Below are positions 25,546 to 38,100 of a stretch of 64,000 nt of DNA, piece by piece. Source of the DNA: Bolinopsis microptera (Eukaryota; Ctenophora; Tentaculata; Lobata; Bolinopsidae); assembly GCF_026151205.1 (NCBI RefSeq), contig NC_087079.1, positions 12,762,635-12,826,634 on the forward strand, read 5' to 3'. Under the pieces are notes generated by a model, which worked only from the letters and a program-made list of their open reading frames with translations, was not told the DNA's origin and made no database searches. A program made the position numbers and the translations under genes. Position 1 is the first letter of the stretch. Each line of letters starts with the position of its first letter.

Positions 25546-25803
25546 TTGTATTTGGGCTTTGAGCGAACAACATTTTATCTCCGGTTTACTGTGTATAGAC
25601 CTGCGCTACGTATCACGATATCAAATGGTCCTGTGTTGCATTTACAATTCAATAAATCAATGCCGCGCCATGGGCAATCGGAAAAACAAAATGGACCAGT
25701 GAGAGATTTCAATGACGCAAATATGTTTTTAAACGTTCCAGTCATTACCCAAATAAAGTGTGTCATCGGCCGATCAATTGGGCTTATCGCTGTCAAAGTG
25801 TAA
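25546..25803 (+). CDS. Candidate terminal exon, unknown protein
   Basis: A good acceptor (pyrimidine tract then CTGCAG at 25540-25545) opens an 86-codon frame ending in TAA. It reads LYLGFERTTFYLRFTVYR ... GPVLHLQFNKSMPR ... DFNDANMFLNVPV, with a protein-like alternation of hydrophobic and polar residues. No family is recognised and no upstream exon in phase 0 was found. Other frames are also partly open, so this could be chance. Confidence 0.28.
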   Translation: MYLGFERTTFYLRFTVYRPALRITISNGPVLHLQFNKSMPRHGQSEKQNGPVRDFNDANMFLNVPVITQIKCVIGRSIGLIAVKV

Positions 25804-26880
25804 CAGCTCGTAAGTGTAACAAATCAAAGAAATTTGAACAACACCCGTCGTCCTATGATCGTTACAAAAAGTCATAAAATGGAAAGTAGAAATTATGTGG
25901 ATGAACGGTGCAACGGAAGAAATTCAATCATACAATAAGATATGACAATAGATCAATCATAATGTAAAGCGACGGTTACTTGATATACGCTGGGGTTTCT
26001 TGTGTGTTTTTAATCATTTGTTCGTTGCATTGAGATCTTTTGTGGTTTGATCACGCTATTCGATGTTGTACGCATTACTTCGAATATTAAAATCCTTGAA
26101 AATTTAAAAGTTTGTGATAACCAGATATCTAAATTACAAATTTGCATAATATTTGAAACTACTTAAAGATTAATTTACGCTCAGGAAACCTTATCGGCTG
26201 GGGCCCATCTCCAAAATTAAAATAAATAGAATCTTCCGGTTTGTTGCAAAATGTTCGCCTTGAAAAAATAACCTTTCCTCCTCAGGAGGAAAATTAGGGA
26301 CATCGTAGATTTTGAGTTATCCCAAAAAGTCTTGGTCTAATAAAATTAGCAGCTTCAACTTTGCAGATTCTTGTCCTCTGATTGGCTGAATTTTGTCACG
26401 TGAAGCTGGAATGCGTCACGCGTGTAATAGACTTAAGCACGGGCGCGAGCATGAGCTTGCTGTGAAGAAAGACGCGATCACCTCTATAGTAAAACGCCCA
26501 GCCAGTAAGGTTTGCAGGGTGATCAAGAAGATACAAATATTAAGCACAATCTCCATTGGAGATTCTCCAAATCGATTGTAAAACTATAATATAGTTTAGC
26601 CTGAACTATAATATAGTTTAGCCTGATCTTTGGAATTAAAATAGTATTAGCCAAATACCAAATAAACTTTTAAAATTATTAATTGTCAATTTAATTAACA
26701 CCCTTATACCAACTTTATGTTTTATTTGGAAGTGGATAGGAACATAATTTATAAGTTCATTTTTTTAATGCTGAATGTTCTAAATATCACGTTGATAGAA
26801 CAAAGGGAAACTGCTTTTTTAGTTGAATGTAGTTGATCAACGGTTCAATATAACTCAGTTTCGGTGTAACTTAGACAACT

Positions 26881-27011
26881 GATAATGATTAAAAGGATAA
26901 TATCCGGTAGTTGAGACTAGGTAAGACGAGCGAAACTACTAGGTTTAGGAGGAAACGCAGCTGTAGGTTTCACTTGTCCTACTACCGGATATTATCCTTT
27001 GAATCATTATC
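26881..27011. mobile_element. Short foldback (MITE-like) element
   Basis: 31-bp inverted repeats with one mismatch bound 131 bp (26881-26911 and 26981-27011; they contain AAGGATAATATCCGGTAGT). The outer sequence TCATGAGACTGATAAATA..AGCGAAC matches the flank of the perfect palindrome at 53.7 kb in inverse orientation, so both belong to one family. Confidence 0.75.
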
Positions 27012-29031
27012 TTATCATGAGACTGATAAATAAATAGCGAACCTCTCCAGGATCTCATTAGACAACTGACTAAATCACATTACCGGTCTCCGGGACAAAT
27101 GTAGTTTATCGCTTTTCAAGCTGCAACAATTAAGAATCTTTAACTTTCTTGAAAATTACTGGGAGGAAGAGTAGGATACCACTCAATATACTGTTTAGAA
27201 TGGTTCAACAATAGTCTATATAGTTTCATACTCTGCCAGTCGAGCATCAAATGAATCAATTCATCCATAAGTGTTATTCGTAATGTTAAAACTAAACGTT
27301 AAAAATTGTATCAACTTAAGACTATACGACCTGCTTGATATATTAGTATTGTCTTTTGATTCGAATATTGCCCATTTTCTGCCATGAACCAATTAACTGA
27401 AAGTGGCTGTTTTGTCTTATTGTGAAAGACCGCCATTTTATCAATAGGTCAATAGATGACTATGTGTTCAAGATACTGCCGTAAAACTTGTTTGTACCGT
27501 GCCTCCCTATAATACCGTTAACGTCGATATACCTGGCCTCTTCTTTTTCCCCAAACTTTTAGCTAATTTGCTCGTTTTGTGCGAGAAAAGTGATTTATCA
27601 TAGCTCATGTCGCATTTTGTGGCGATTTGAGTACATATTCCATCACAATACGCCACAATTATACGTGTACAATATTGGGGAGACGCTTAACAGCAGGCTA
27701 TGTGACAGGGTATGCAGACACTGCTAGTGCTGGAGATTGATCATGTAAACCAATCTATACCGGTTTTTTTTCTATAGCACTTTTCGTTTCCCTGGTATAA
27801 AGACGTTTGACTGCATTTGTTTCATCATTTCCCTTTATTTCGTGTTGTAGATTACCATGAACGACCAGTATTTTATCACAACCTTGATCTGGTAATTTTG
27901 CTCCGATGAGACCCAGTCTGGCTCGATATAACTACAACTATATAACTATATAAGAAAGGTCGTTCGGCTAATTGACTAAATACATTAAAACTCTAATCAA
28001 GTAATTTAACGTAACTCCTCGATTCAACAAGAACGAGAACCTGAGAGTAATAAAACTTATGTAATATCATATCACCTTAATATCATATCATATAAAGGAT
28101 ACAATTGTCTGCTCACACACTCAATACTGCTATTTGATAGTTGATGCTTAGGTAATGTTGAGTAATGAGTCGCTTGGAGATCCCTGTGGTACACAGTGGT
28201 ATAATGGTAGGATCCCAACCCTTACATATAAGCATATATTATAATCAGTACCTCATAGTGTTATAAGGCTTGTGTTATCTACACAATAGGTTCCACTATA
28301 ATTACCATTGCTATTAGAGTATTAGTGTCATGAGTGTCATCAACTATACGATATCATGATGAGCTGATAATCCGTGGATTAATACGTAGTTCCTCCTCAC
28401 ATTACCTCCTCCTTGTGTAGTCCTTATCATATAAGAGCACATATTTTATAAAAATATCACGAATTGTAGTAAATAATAATTTTTGTTGAACTTTGAACTA
28501 CGTAGGGTGCACGAAGTGTTATGGCAAAGCTGGTTGTTTTTATAACTGACTCGGAAAATTAGTTGGACAATTTTCTTAATTAACGACCAATTATTCCATG
28601 TTTATGATTATGCCACGGAAGATAATTAAATATCCTATCTTACACACATGACATTTTCTTAATTACAATTTTGATCATGGCTAGTTACAAGAAAAATTTA
28701 AAATGGTTAGTTTGATACAATTGCAAATTTCCATCGACACAATTCCAAGATTTCTTTGAATTAATTTTATGCCTGATTTACATCATTGTTTCTGTTTTAG
28801 ATTTTTGGCAATCAGTATTAGTCATCACTCGGTGACATACACTAACTTAAACGGTTAAATTAGTCATAGTCATAAATTTGTCAATCCATAGATTAACTTT
28901 AATAATAGGTCTTTTTACTACCGTCGTTTCACTTTTCATTGATGCTGATCAACAAAATCATTTATACACTGTTGACTGTAGTTTGGGAACGGACGGTTAA
29001 GCAATTAAATTTGACGCTTTCAACGTTCCAG

Positions 29032-29187
29032 TATTCTGTCTTCCTGTAACCTAAGCTTGCCGTGATGTTCAAAACAAGCTATGTAGCCGTGATTCCGGAT
29101 TTAAGGTCTCCGATATCTGTAAGACAAAAGAGAAAAAGTCTGCCAGCTAACTCTGCCGAATTTTCCAAATTCCGACCCAACAGATAT
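29032..29187 (+). CDS. Kv channel alternative first coding exon A
   Basis: Acceptor ACGTTCCAG, a 33-base leader with an in-frame stop, ATG at 29065, 41 codons, donor GTGAGT in phase 0. It encodes MFKTSYVAVIPDLRSPIS... with KSLPANSAEFSK later. It is clearly a paralogue of the exon 85 bp downstream: same length, same splice signals, same MFK-SYV-V-P and LP-NSA pattern. Confidence 0.65.
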
Positions 29188-32100
29188 GTGAGTGTTTATG
29201 ACGACCATGATGTTTGCAATTTATTTTTATAATGTTCCAGCTGCTGTGTGCATGACCAATGTGCGGTAGTGATGTTTAAGCCGAGCTATGTTACTGTGAG
29301 CCCAACAATGACTCCAATTCCTACGAGGAAAACGAGGAACAAAGGCTTACCCTCAAACTCTGCTGATGTGGCCAAACTTTTACGAACTAGTTTTGTGAGT
29401 TTATGGCAGGAACTGTTCAATATTAATTTTTTAAATTCTCAAACACTTATATAAAACAAATGATTTGAGAGGTTCTTTTAAGATGAATAATTTAAAGATT
29501 TCTAGAGCCTATATTTTATTCTCGTGTATTGATCCGCCTCTCCAACCAAAACTTATCAATGCAGCCAAGATATTTGCCATTGCATTTAATTGCTTAACTT
29601 AGTTTTCAAAATAATCAATAAGTATGGCTGAACTTTTCGATAATTAATCCTTTATGCAGTCAACATGTTAGTTTGCACCTTAATTAAAGTTTAATGTAAA
29701 ATAATAATGAATACGATGATGTTACATCTAATTACATTGGAAAGTAGAACAATTCCTTATCCTGATAAGAGCCTTTGATAGTCGCAATAAACGGGAACAC
29801 TACACATTTTGCCACAGAAATCTGTAGTGTACCTGTGTGACAGAGGAACAATTTCAAAGGTAATTCGCTTTTGAAACTTGAGGACAATTACGAAAAGTAA
29901 AGAAAAACATTATTAATTCAAGAATTAGTGACAGCTCAAAAATGCAACTCGAATACATATATTTAAAGTCACTATTGTGACGGTACATTAGAACTAGACA
30001 GAAATAAAGTGTGAAGGGCCTGAACGGAACCCCTCGATTTCAGTTCCTTGTTTAACACTGCCGTACAGCAAGGACATCCACCGGGTTCTCCAAGGATGGG
30101 CACATAGCTCACTCCACACTATGTTCTGTCAAATGTTGCTTATATACCAAGGATCTACAGGAAATATTTCCTTGTAAGTTTTTTAGAGGGCGATCTGTGA
30201 ACAGACAACTACCTTATTCCCAACTATAGGAACTAAAATTCCTATACTATCCCAACGAGCTACACCAAGCATAGTTTCATAATAGTAGATTGTTTAAAAT
30301 GCGGTTAAAAAAAAGGAATTTGTCAGAAGTGGGATTTGAACCCACGCCCACATTCGTGGACCAGAGTTTGAATCTGGCGCCTTAACCACTCGGCCATCCT
30401 GACATGTTTTAATAATAATTTTGCAAATTTTATACCGCTGAATAGAGCCTGCGTCACTTTATCATTATTTCCATACATGGATTTTGAGTAGCTGCAGGTA
30501 TCTAATGTCATCCTCTCATGGATAATATAACGTTATGTTATCATCCATAATTGTAAGAACACTGCAAATTTTGCCACAGAAAAACGTAAAATTATAAAGT
30601 AAGCTACAAAATTAATCTGGCAGTTAACTGCAGCTGGTCAGCCAATAGCGAACAATAACCGCGAGACGATCACGTACCTTGCAATATGGCCTTTATATGG
30701 AGGATGGAGGAAAAAGATCATCGTGACAGAACATATTTGACGAGTTTCTGCTGTCAATGTTAAATGTCAAACTTATCTTGCTTTATTTTTTAATTCTATA
30801 TCCAATTTTATTATTAGATATTATGCTCATTATGTGAGATTATATGATTCTTGTTTTTTTCGAGCTTTCATAAATTTCAGATGCAAGGCCACTAGTCCCT
30901 TCATCATGACGATTAGTTCATTTTAATTTATCAGTGAAGACTTATTCAATTGTTTGACAAGATACATTTATTTCTCATCCATTCTTCAGGTTTAATGAAA
31001 TTTTAAACATTAAACTGGTCACAAATGTAGTTATAGCTTTTGAGCTCACTATGTCACACTATCAAGATTATTATAATACTAAAATGTACCTACACTCCAC
31101 AGAATATATCAGTACATGTTTCCGAATGAATTAGCACCTTAACATATTTCAGTTGTCTGTCCCCAACGAAGGAAATCACAAAAATGACCTACAGAATTCT
31201 TCTATTACACCTGAGGTTTGAAGTGTAGCTTTAAAAGATATTTACAAATAAGAAGTGGGCTAGATTTTGTAACACTTATTGATGCGGATATAAATTAATA
31301 TAATTAAGATAAATATCATTTGAATTTTAAGGAGTGCGCATGGCCATGAATAGTATTTAGAATACATGATGCTCTTAACACTCAAATACCTTTAAAATCT
31401 TGACAACAACGAACAGACAAAAATACAACCACGTCCCTCAGAATGGCCCCTCGAAACATGATCTCCCGTCAGATAATTCATCCTCAACTAGCATTGGCTG
31501 TGACACAGACGACATAATCCGCCTAAACATAAGTGGAGGTTACTTTGAGGTATCATTTCAAAATGTATTAATCAACAGCTGTTATATGCATTAGTATAAT
31601 TAGTATGATTAGTATGATTAATATAATTAGTATACTTAGTGTAATTAGTATAATTACTTCTGCAGCTTCTTAAGGTGGTTAATCGTTACACCTCGATTTG
31701 TACAGAGCTATTTCAAATTTTCGTTCAATGATATTTTTCTATTGAACTTGTAGTTGTACCATATAATATTTGGTTTTTTGTTTGTTTTTGTTTTTGTTAA
31801 TTCTCTTTCCGCATTAAAAGTAGACGGCACTCCTCGTATAATGAAAAAACAACAACAACGTTTTAAAGTTTCAAGGTAACCTTGTTACCTTGTAAACAGA
31901 AACCGGTAACTTTACAAGGTAACCTTGACGACATTAAGCAGATACAGCGATACATTGTTGGGTTCAGAAAATGATCTGAGGAAGTATTACTTGGAAGATA
32001 GGAATGAGTACTTCTTCGAGAGGAATCGACTTATTTTCAGGTTCTTCAATTCGTCTTAAAAATCAGACATTTTTGAGGAGAATTTCAAATCGACTATTTT

Positions 32101-35100
32101 TTATTTTGGTCCAAAGATAATTAATCGTTAGGAATCAGGAACCGTCCATATTCAGGTTTTCGATTTCTGAAATGAAATACAAAATACTTATTTTAAGATA
32201 ATTTCGTTACTGGTTACATTGATGCTATTTATTTTTGATAATTGTTTAAGGAGGTGAAAGTAATAGTTTTTAATTCATTTCAGCGCAATACTATACTTCT
32301 ACCAAAGCCAAGGAAAGTTCTACCGACCTACCTGTGTGACAGAAGAACAATTTTCGGAGGAAATTCGCTTTTTCAAACTTGAGGACCATTACGAAAAGTA
32401 AGGAAAAAAAACTTATTACTTAAGTTGGTGCAGTGGTATTGACATAATAACAGCTCAAAAATTCAACTCGAATACATATAATAGTAGATTGATTTAAATC
32501 AGTTTTAAATAATATAAAAGTTGTCAGAAGTGGGATTTGAACCCACGCCCCACATTCGTGGACCAAAATGTTCACTCGTACAGGTGGACTTTTTGAGACT
32601 TAGACCACTTTTCGAGCCTTAGACCACTCGGCCATCCTGACATGTTTTGATAAGAATTTACCACCTTTATACCGCTTATATAGAGCTTGCGTCATCATTT
32701 CGGAATGTCATGGAGTGTGAGTAGCTGCAGGTACGTGTATCTAATCAAGGTTGTTAATTACCTGAGGACCCCAGGCTTTAATGTTGGTAAACAACATTAA
32801 AGAAAAAACCGAATAGAGATTAGGCGGAATGACAGGCTGAGCGCGGCCCAGTAAGGTTGTTAAATACGTATTAGGAGGGAATACGTATTGGAATACGAAT
32901 ACGTATTAATCCTCGAAAATTGACGTATTACGAAAAGGTGTGTCGTACCTCGCAACCGGCAAGTTGTTACGCGGCTTTTGGCTTGAAGTTGAAATTGATC
33001 GCGGACGGTCTTTAAATTCTGAACATCAAAATCATTAAATATGTATTAATATGTAATTGATAATTTCGCAAAAAATGTTAGCTTATCGGATTATCCATGA
33101 AATTTGATTACAAATTTAAGTTATCATGTATAACTGCACTCCTTTAATGCATGATCAATGATGAGGGTGGCGCGCAGCTGTAATGTTTAATTTTGACAAA
33201 TTAGCGTATTACGGCGTATTATGGGCAAGTTTCCATAAACGATATTTTATGATCGTCGCCGATAATCGCTTATTGAGCGCTTTTTCGGCGCTTTTTTAAA
33301 AAAAAACCGTTTACAATCGCTTTTTTTACGATTATAAACGGTTCAAAAAAAATCGCTTATAATCGACTATAATTGGTGTCATAATTCAAAAAAGCGCTTT
33401 TTTGAATTTAAAAGCGCTTATAAGCGCTTTTAAGCGCTTACTAGCGTCGCTGAGCGATTTGAAAGCGGTTTTCCAGTAGGATTAGCGCCAAAAACGGGTG
33501 GATAAGCGGTTGGCCGGATAAGCGATTCGTAGGCGCTTTTTTGAACCATTTATAAGCGATTATAAGCGCTTATAATTGGGGTGCAATTTAGCTGTTTGTA
33601 AAGCGCAAATAAAGCGCTTATAAGCGCTTTTAAAATTGAGTCAGGAAAACGCTATATTACATCTTACAACCGCTTATAATCGATTATAAGCGTTTTTTCA
33701 GAAATCGCTTATAACAGCTAATTCATCGCTATTTCACCGCTTTTACCGCTTTTCCTATCATCCATGGCCAGGTGAGCAGGAATTAAAAAGCGCTTATAAG
33801 CGCTTTTTCGATGCTGCCCCTAGCCTGGTCGGAACGGGGTAGTGCCCGGAATTTAAAAGCGCTTATAAGCGATTTCTCAATTCCCCTTAACCTGGTTGGA
33901 ACTTTCATGTGCTTTTATGAGCAACCTGGGGTGCACAGGCAGAGTCAGGATTTAAAAGCGCTTATAGGCGCTTATGATCGCTTTTCTACCGCTTTTTCTA
34001 TCACCCATGGCCTGGTTGGCAAGAATTATAAAGCGCTTATAAGCGTTTTTTCAATGCTGCCCCTAACCTGTTCGGAACAGGAGTGTGCCCGGAATTAAAA
34101 AGCGCTTATAAGCGCTTTTTCAATGCTGCCACTAACCTGGTCGGAACGGGGGAGTGCCCGGAATTAAAAAGCGCTTATAAGCGATTTCTCAATTCCCCTT
34201 AACCTGGTCGGAACTTGCATGTGATTTTCTGAGCAACCTGGGGTGCACCGGCAGAGTCAGGATTTAAAAGCGCTTATAGGCGCTTATGATCGCTTTTCTA
34301 CCGCTTTTTCTATCACCCATGGCCTGGTTGGCAAGAATTATAAAGCGCTTATAAGCGTTTTTTCAATGCTGCCCCTAACCTGTTCGGAACAGGGGTGTGC
34401 CCGGAATTGAAAGCGCATATGATCGCTTTTCTACCGCTTTTCCTATCACCCATGGCCTGGTTGGCAAGAATTAGAAAGCGCTTATAAGCGCTTTTTCAAT
34501 GCTGCCACTAACCTGGTCGGAACGGGGGAGTGCCCGGAATTAAAAAGCGCTCATTAGCGCTTTTTTAATGCTGCGCTTATAAGCGATTTCTCAATTCCCC
34601 TTAACCTGGTCAGAACTGGAAATCAGTGTGCCCGCTTATAGTTATAAGTGCTTTTCTGTGCAACCTGGGGTCACCGGCAGAATCAGGATTTAAAAGCGCT
34701 TATAGGCGCTTATGATCGCTTTTCTACCGCTTCTACTAAATCGCTTGCCCAAATTTTAAGGAAATTCTTGTGAAAAGGCCCTTTGGGGCATGAAAATGAT
34801 CTATATATGTGTATTTTTGGACGCTGATTCCGAATCACCCCCCATGACGTAGGGTTAAAATGCTTCCCTGGAGAGTTATGGGCAAAAATCCGTTTTGGTC
34901 ACGTGACAGGCTAGGCTAGTAAAATACGAATTCGATTGTTTAGGGCCCGGGTTAGGGTTAGGCTTGTGGAACGGGTTATGGTTAACTTCGGGGTTATGGT
35001 TAGGGTTAGGGTTGGGATTAGGATTTATGTAAAACCGTTTTGTACGGCTGCAAAACCATAAAAACCAAAGTCACGTGAAATTTTTGGGCGAGCGAATTAG

Positions 35101-38100
35101 TAAAAGCCGAGTTGGACTCCAATATATGGAACAAATATTTTACGAGTGTCACCCGTCAATTCTCGCAATCACGTTCAACATTGCGCTTCGCACAAATACG
35201 GCGCGCGCTAACATTGACTCTTAAAATAATCGGATTGCTTTAATGTTTAAGTACCCGGGTTTTTACGCTTGCAGTGGCGCCCCACCTCCCGGTGACACAG
35301 AGGCGGTACTTGTGCGAAAAAATGTTTGCAGCCTGGGCACGGATCTAAGCAATTTTATATTGGGTGTCAAAATTTTGTCCTCATATCTGCAATCTGACGT
35401 CGCGCGTGGCAACATGAATACTGCGGGCGCGCGCACGAAGGCGAGTTGATGCTTTTCTTTACTTGTGAAACAAGTGGCGCGAATTTTACCAGGTGACCCC
35501 AAGCTAGTATGTTCATAAGCATAGCCTGGCGTAATTAAACCCTCTAAAACGCGCAAATAGGCGTGTTTATGCGATTTTACAATCAAATAATCAGATTTTA
35601 CAATCTAACTCAGCGCGCGGCTCTTGTAGTGCATACGTCACTTCTTTTTTATTGGTAGTTGGCGTGCACGTGATCTTTTGCGCGGCTCTAATTGGTTCTG
35701 AACGATCACGTGAATGCTAGTCCAATGAGCATTCGCACTTTTTTAGGGCGATGAAAGTCGTAATTCACTCAGCCCGAATAAAGATTTGGCGGAATGCAGA
35801 TAATGACAGGCTGAGCGCCGCCCAGTAACGCGAATTGTAAGCACCCTGTCACCCGATCTTAAGGTGACGTACGACACTTCGTTTAACAAACTAATTAAAA
35901 CGTTTTTTGTTTCCCGCTAGGCTCATTGGACCAGGTGAGCTTGCATGCTTGTGAATGTGATTGTAAGTACAGCTGTACTGTAGTTTATACCTAATTACCC
36001 CTACTGCAGAAACTGCAAAGTGCGGGAAATTTTGGGAACCAATATATGGTTGCCAAAATCGATGGAGGGTTGGCGGCTAGATCAAAGCTCAACGGCTTTG
36101 GATTAGGGGTGGACGATAAAATAAACTTGCTCAGATTTTAAAATTTTTTTGTAACACTGTTTTCTAGAGACTGTGAGAATTTTCACAATACCAAATTTGT
36201 CATACCTTTTTGGAAAGATCAGTGAGTTTCGCCTCACTAGCTGGGTGCCATTTGCTCTATCCAGAGCCCTTGCGCTTGCAGTAGCGCGCGCCCACTCACT
36301 TCTTGACGTACTTGTTGCTTGTGAAACAAGCGCGCCCGAAGTGGCGCGAAAGCACATGGTTAGGTAATGGGAAAAGCGGTAGAAAAGCGATCATAAGCGC
36401 CTATAAGCGCTTTTAAATCCTGACTCTGCCGGTGCACCCCAGGTTGCACAGAAAAGCACTTATAAGCGGGCACTCTGATTTCTAGTTCCGACCAGGTTAA
36501 GGGGAATTGAGAAATCGCTTATAAGCGCTTATTAATTCCAGGCACTCCCCCGTTCCGACCAGGTTAGGGGCAGCATTGAAAAAAAGCTTATAAGCGCTTT
36601 ATAATTCTTGCCAACCAGGCCTTGGGTGATGGGAAAAGCGGTAGAAAAGCAATCATAAGCGCCTATAAGCGCTTTTAAATCCTGACTCTGCCGGTGCACC
36701 CCAGGTTGCTCAAAAAAGCACATGCAAGTGGGCACTCTCCAGTTCCGACCAGGTTGAAGAGAATTGAGAAATCGTTTATAAGCGCTTTTTAATTCCGGGC
36801 ACACCCCCGTTCCAAACAGGTTAGGGGCAGCATTGAAAAAACGCTTATAAGCGCTTTATAATTCTTGCCAACCAGGCCATGGGTGATAGAAAAAGCGGTA
36901 GAAAAGCGATCATAATGCTTTTTAATCCTGACTCTGCCAGTGCACCCCAGGTTGCTCAGAAAAGCACTTATAAGCGGGCACTCTGATTTCCAGTTCCGAC
37001 CAGGTTAGGGGCAGCATTTAAAAAGCGCTTTTTTATTCCGGGCACTCCCCCGTTCCGACCAGGTAAGGGGCAGCATTGAAAAACGCTTATAAGCGCTTTA
37101 TAATTCTTGCCAACCCATGCCATGGGTGATAGGAAAAGTGGTAGAAAAGCGATCATAAGCGCCTATAAGCGCTTTTAAATCCTGACTCTGCCGGTGCACC
37201 CCAGGTTGCTCAGAAAAGCACATGAAAGTTCCAACCAGGTTAAGGGGAATTGAGAAATCGCTTATAAGCGCTTTTAAATTCCGGGCACTACCCCGTTCCG
37301 ACCAGGCTAGGGGCAGCATCGAAAAAGCGCTTATAAGCGCTTTTTAATTCCTGCTCACCTGGTCATGGATGATAGGAAAAGCGGTAAAAGCGGTGAAATA
37401 GCGATGAATTAGCCGTTATAAGCGATTTCTAAAAAAACGCTTATAATCGATTATAAGCGGTTATAAGATGTAATATAGCGTTTTCCTGACTCAATTTTAA
37501 AAGCGCTTATAAGCGCTTTATTTGCGCTTTACAAACAGCTAAATTGCACCCCAATTATAAGCGCTTATAATCGCTTATAAATGGTTCAAAAAAGCGCCTA
37601 CGAATTGCTTATCCGGCCAACCGCTTATCCACCCGTTTTTGGCGCTAATCCTACTGGAAAACCGCTTTCAAATCGCTCAGCGACGCTAGTAAGCGCTTAA
37701 AAGCGCTTATAAGCGCTTTTAAATTCAAAAAAGCGCTTTTTTTGAATTATGACACCAATTATAGTCGATTATAAGCGATTTTTTTTGAACCGTTTATAAT
37801 CGTAAAAAAAGCGATTGTAAACGGTTTCTTTTTAAAAAAGCGCCGAAAAAGCGCTCAATAAGCGATTATCGGCGACGATCATAAAATATCGTTTATGGAA
37901 ACTTGCCGTATTATGGCGTATTCGTGGACGTATTTAACAATCCATATAAATTACCGTATTACGGCGTATTACGACGTATTCTTTATTAGAACCGAATACG
38001 TCGTATTCTTTCACGAAAATTTGACGTATTTGACAACCTTGTATCTAATGTCATCCCTTCATGAATAATATAGTATAGATCGCCTGTTGCATATAATTGT

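Larger units (their letters stand above)
24100..29031. other. Long intergenic stretch, mostly featureless
   Basis: No gene that I can support firmly. It contains the candidate exon at 25546-25803 and the foldback element at 26881-27011, listed separately. An upstream exon of the Kv channel gene may lie in the last part, because both candidate first coding exons are preceded by splice acceptors. Confidence 0.4.
32746..38041. mobile_element. 5.3-kb foldback element, hAT-like, with 8-bp target duplication
   Basis: TATCTAAT flanks the element on both sides (32738-32745 and 38042-38049), an 8-bp duplication typical of hAT transposons. The ends are CAAGGTTGT and its inverse complement ACAACCTTG. 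Inside are two long inverted arms (about 33219-34740 and 36367-37920) packed with GCGCTTATAAGCGC palindromes. The central segment holds other repeats. No transposase frame is present, so it is non-autonomous. It is inserted next to a tRNA-Leu copy in the Kv intron, and the split flank matches the intact flank at 30.5 kb (GCAGGTATCTAATGTCATCC). Confidence 0.85.

Noticed and set aside
26393-26581. 62-codon basic frame
   Set aside because: No start or splice context beyond chance and no recognisable motif.
34945-35030. Telomere or chromosome-fusion site
   Set aside because: Motif is degenerate, short and repeated in inverse at 45.2 kb inside the same dispersed repeat.
33219-37920. Hidden transposase gene in the foldback element
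   Set aside because: No frame with a hAT dimerisation or DDE-type segment was found; short open frames reflect the repeat units.
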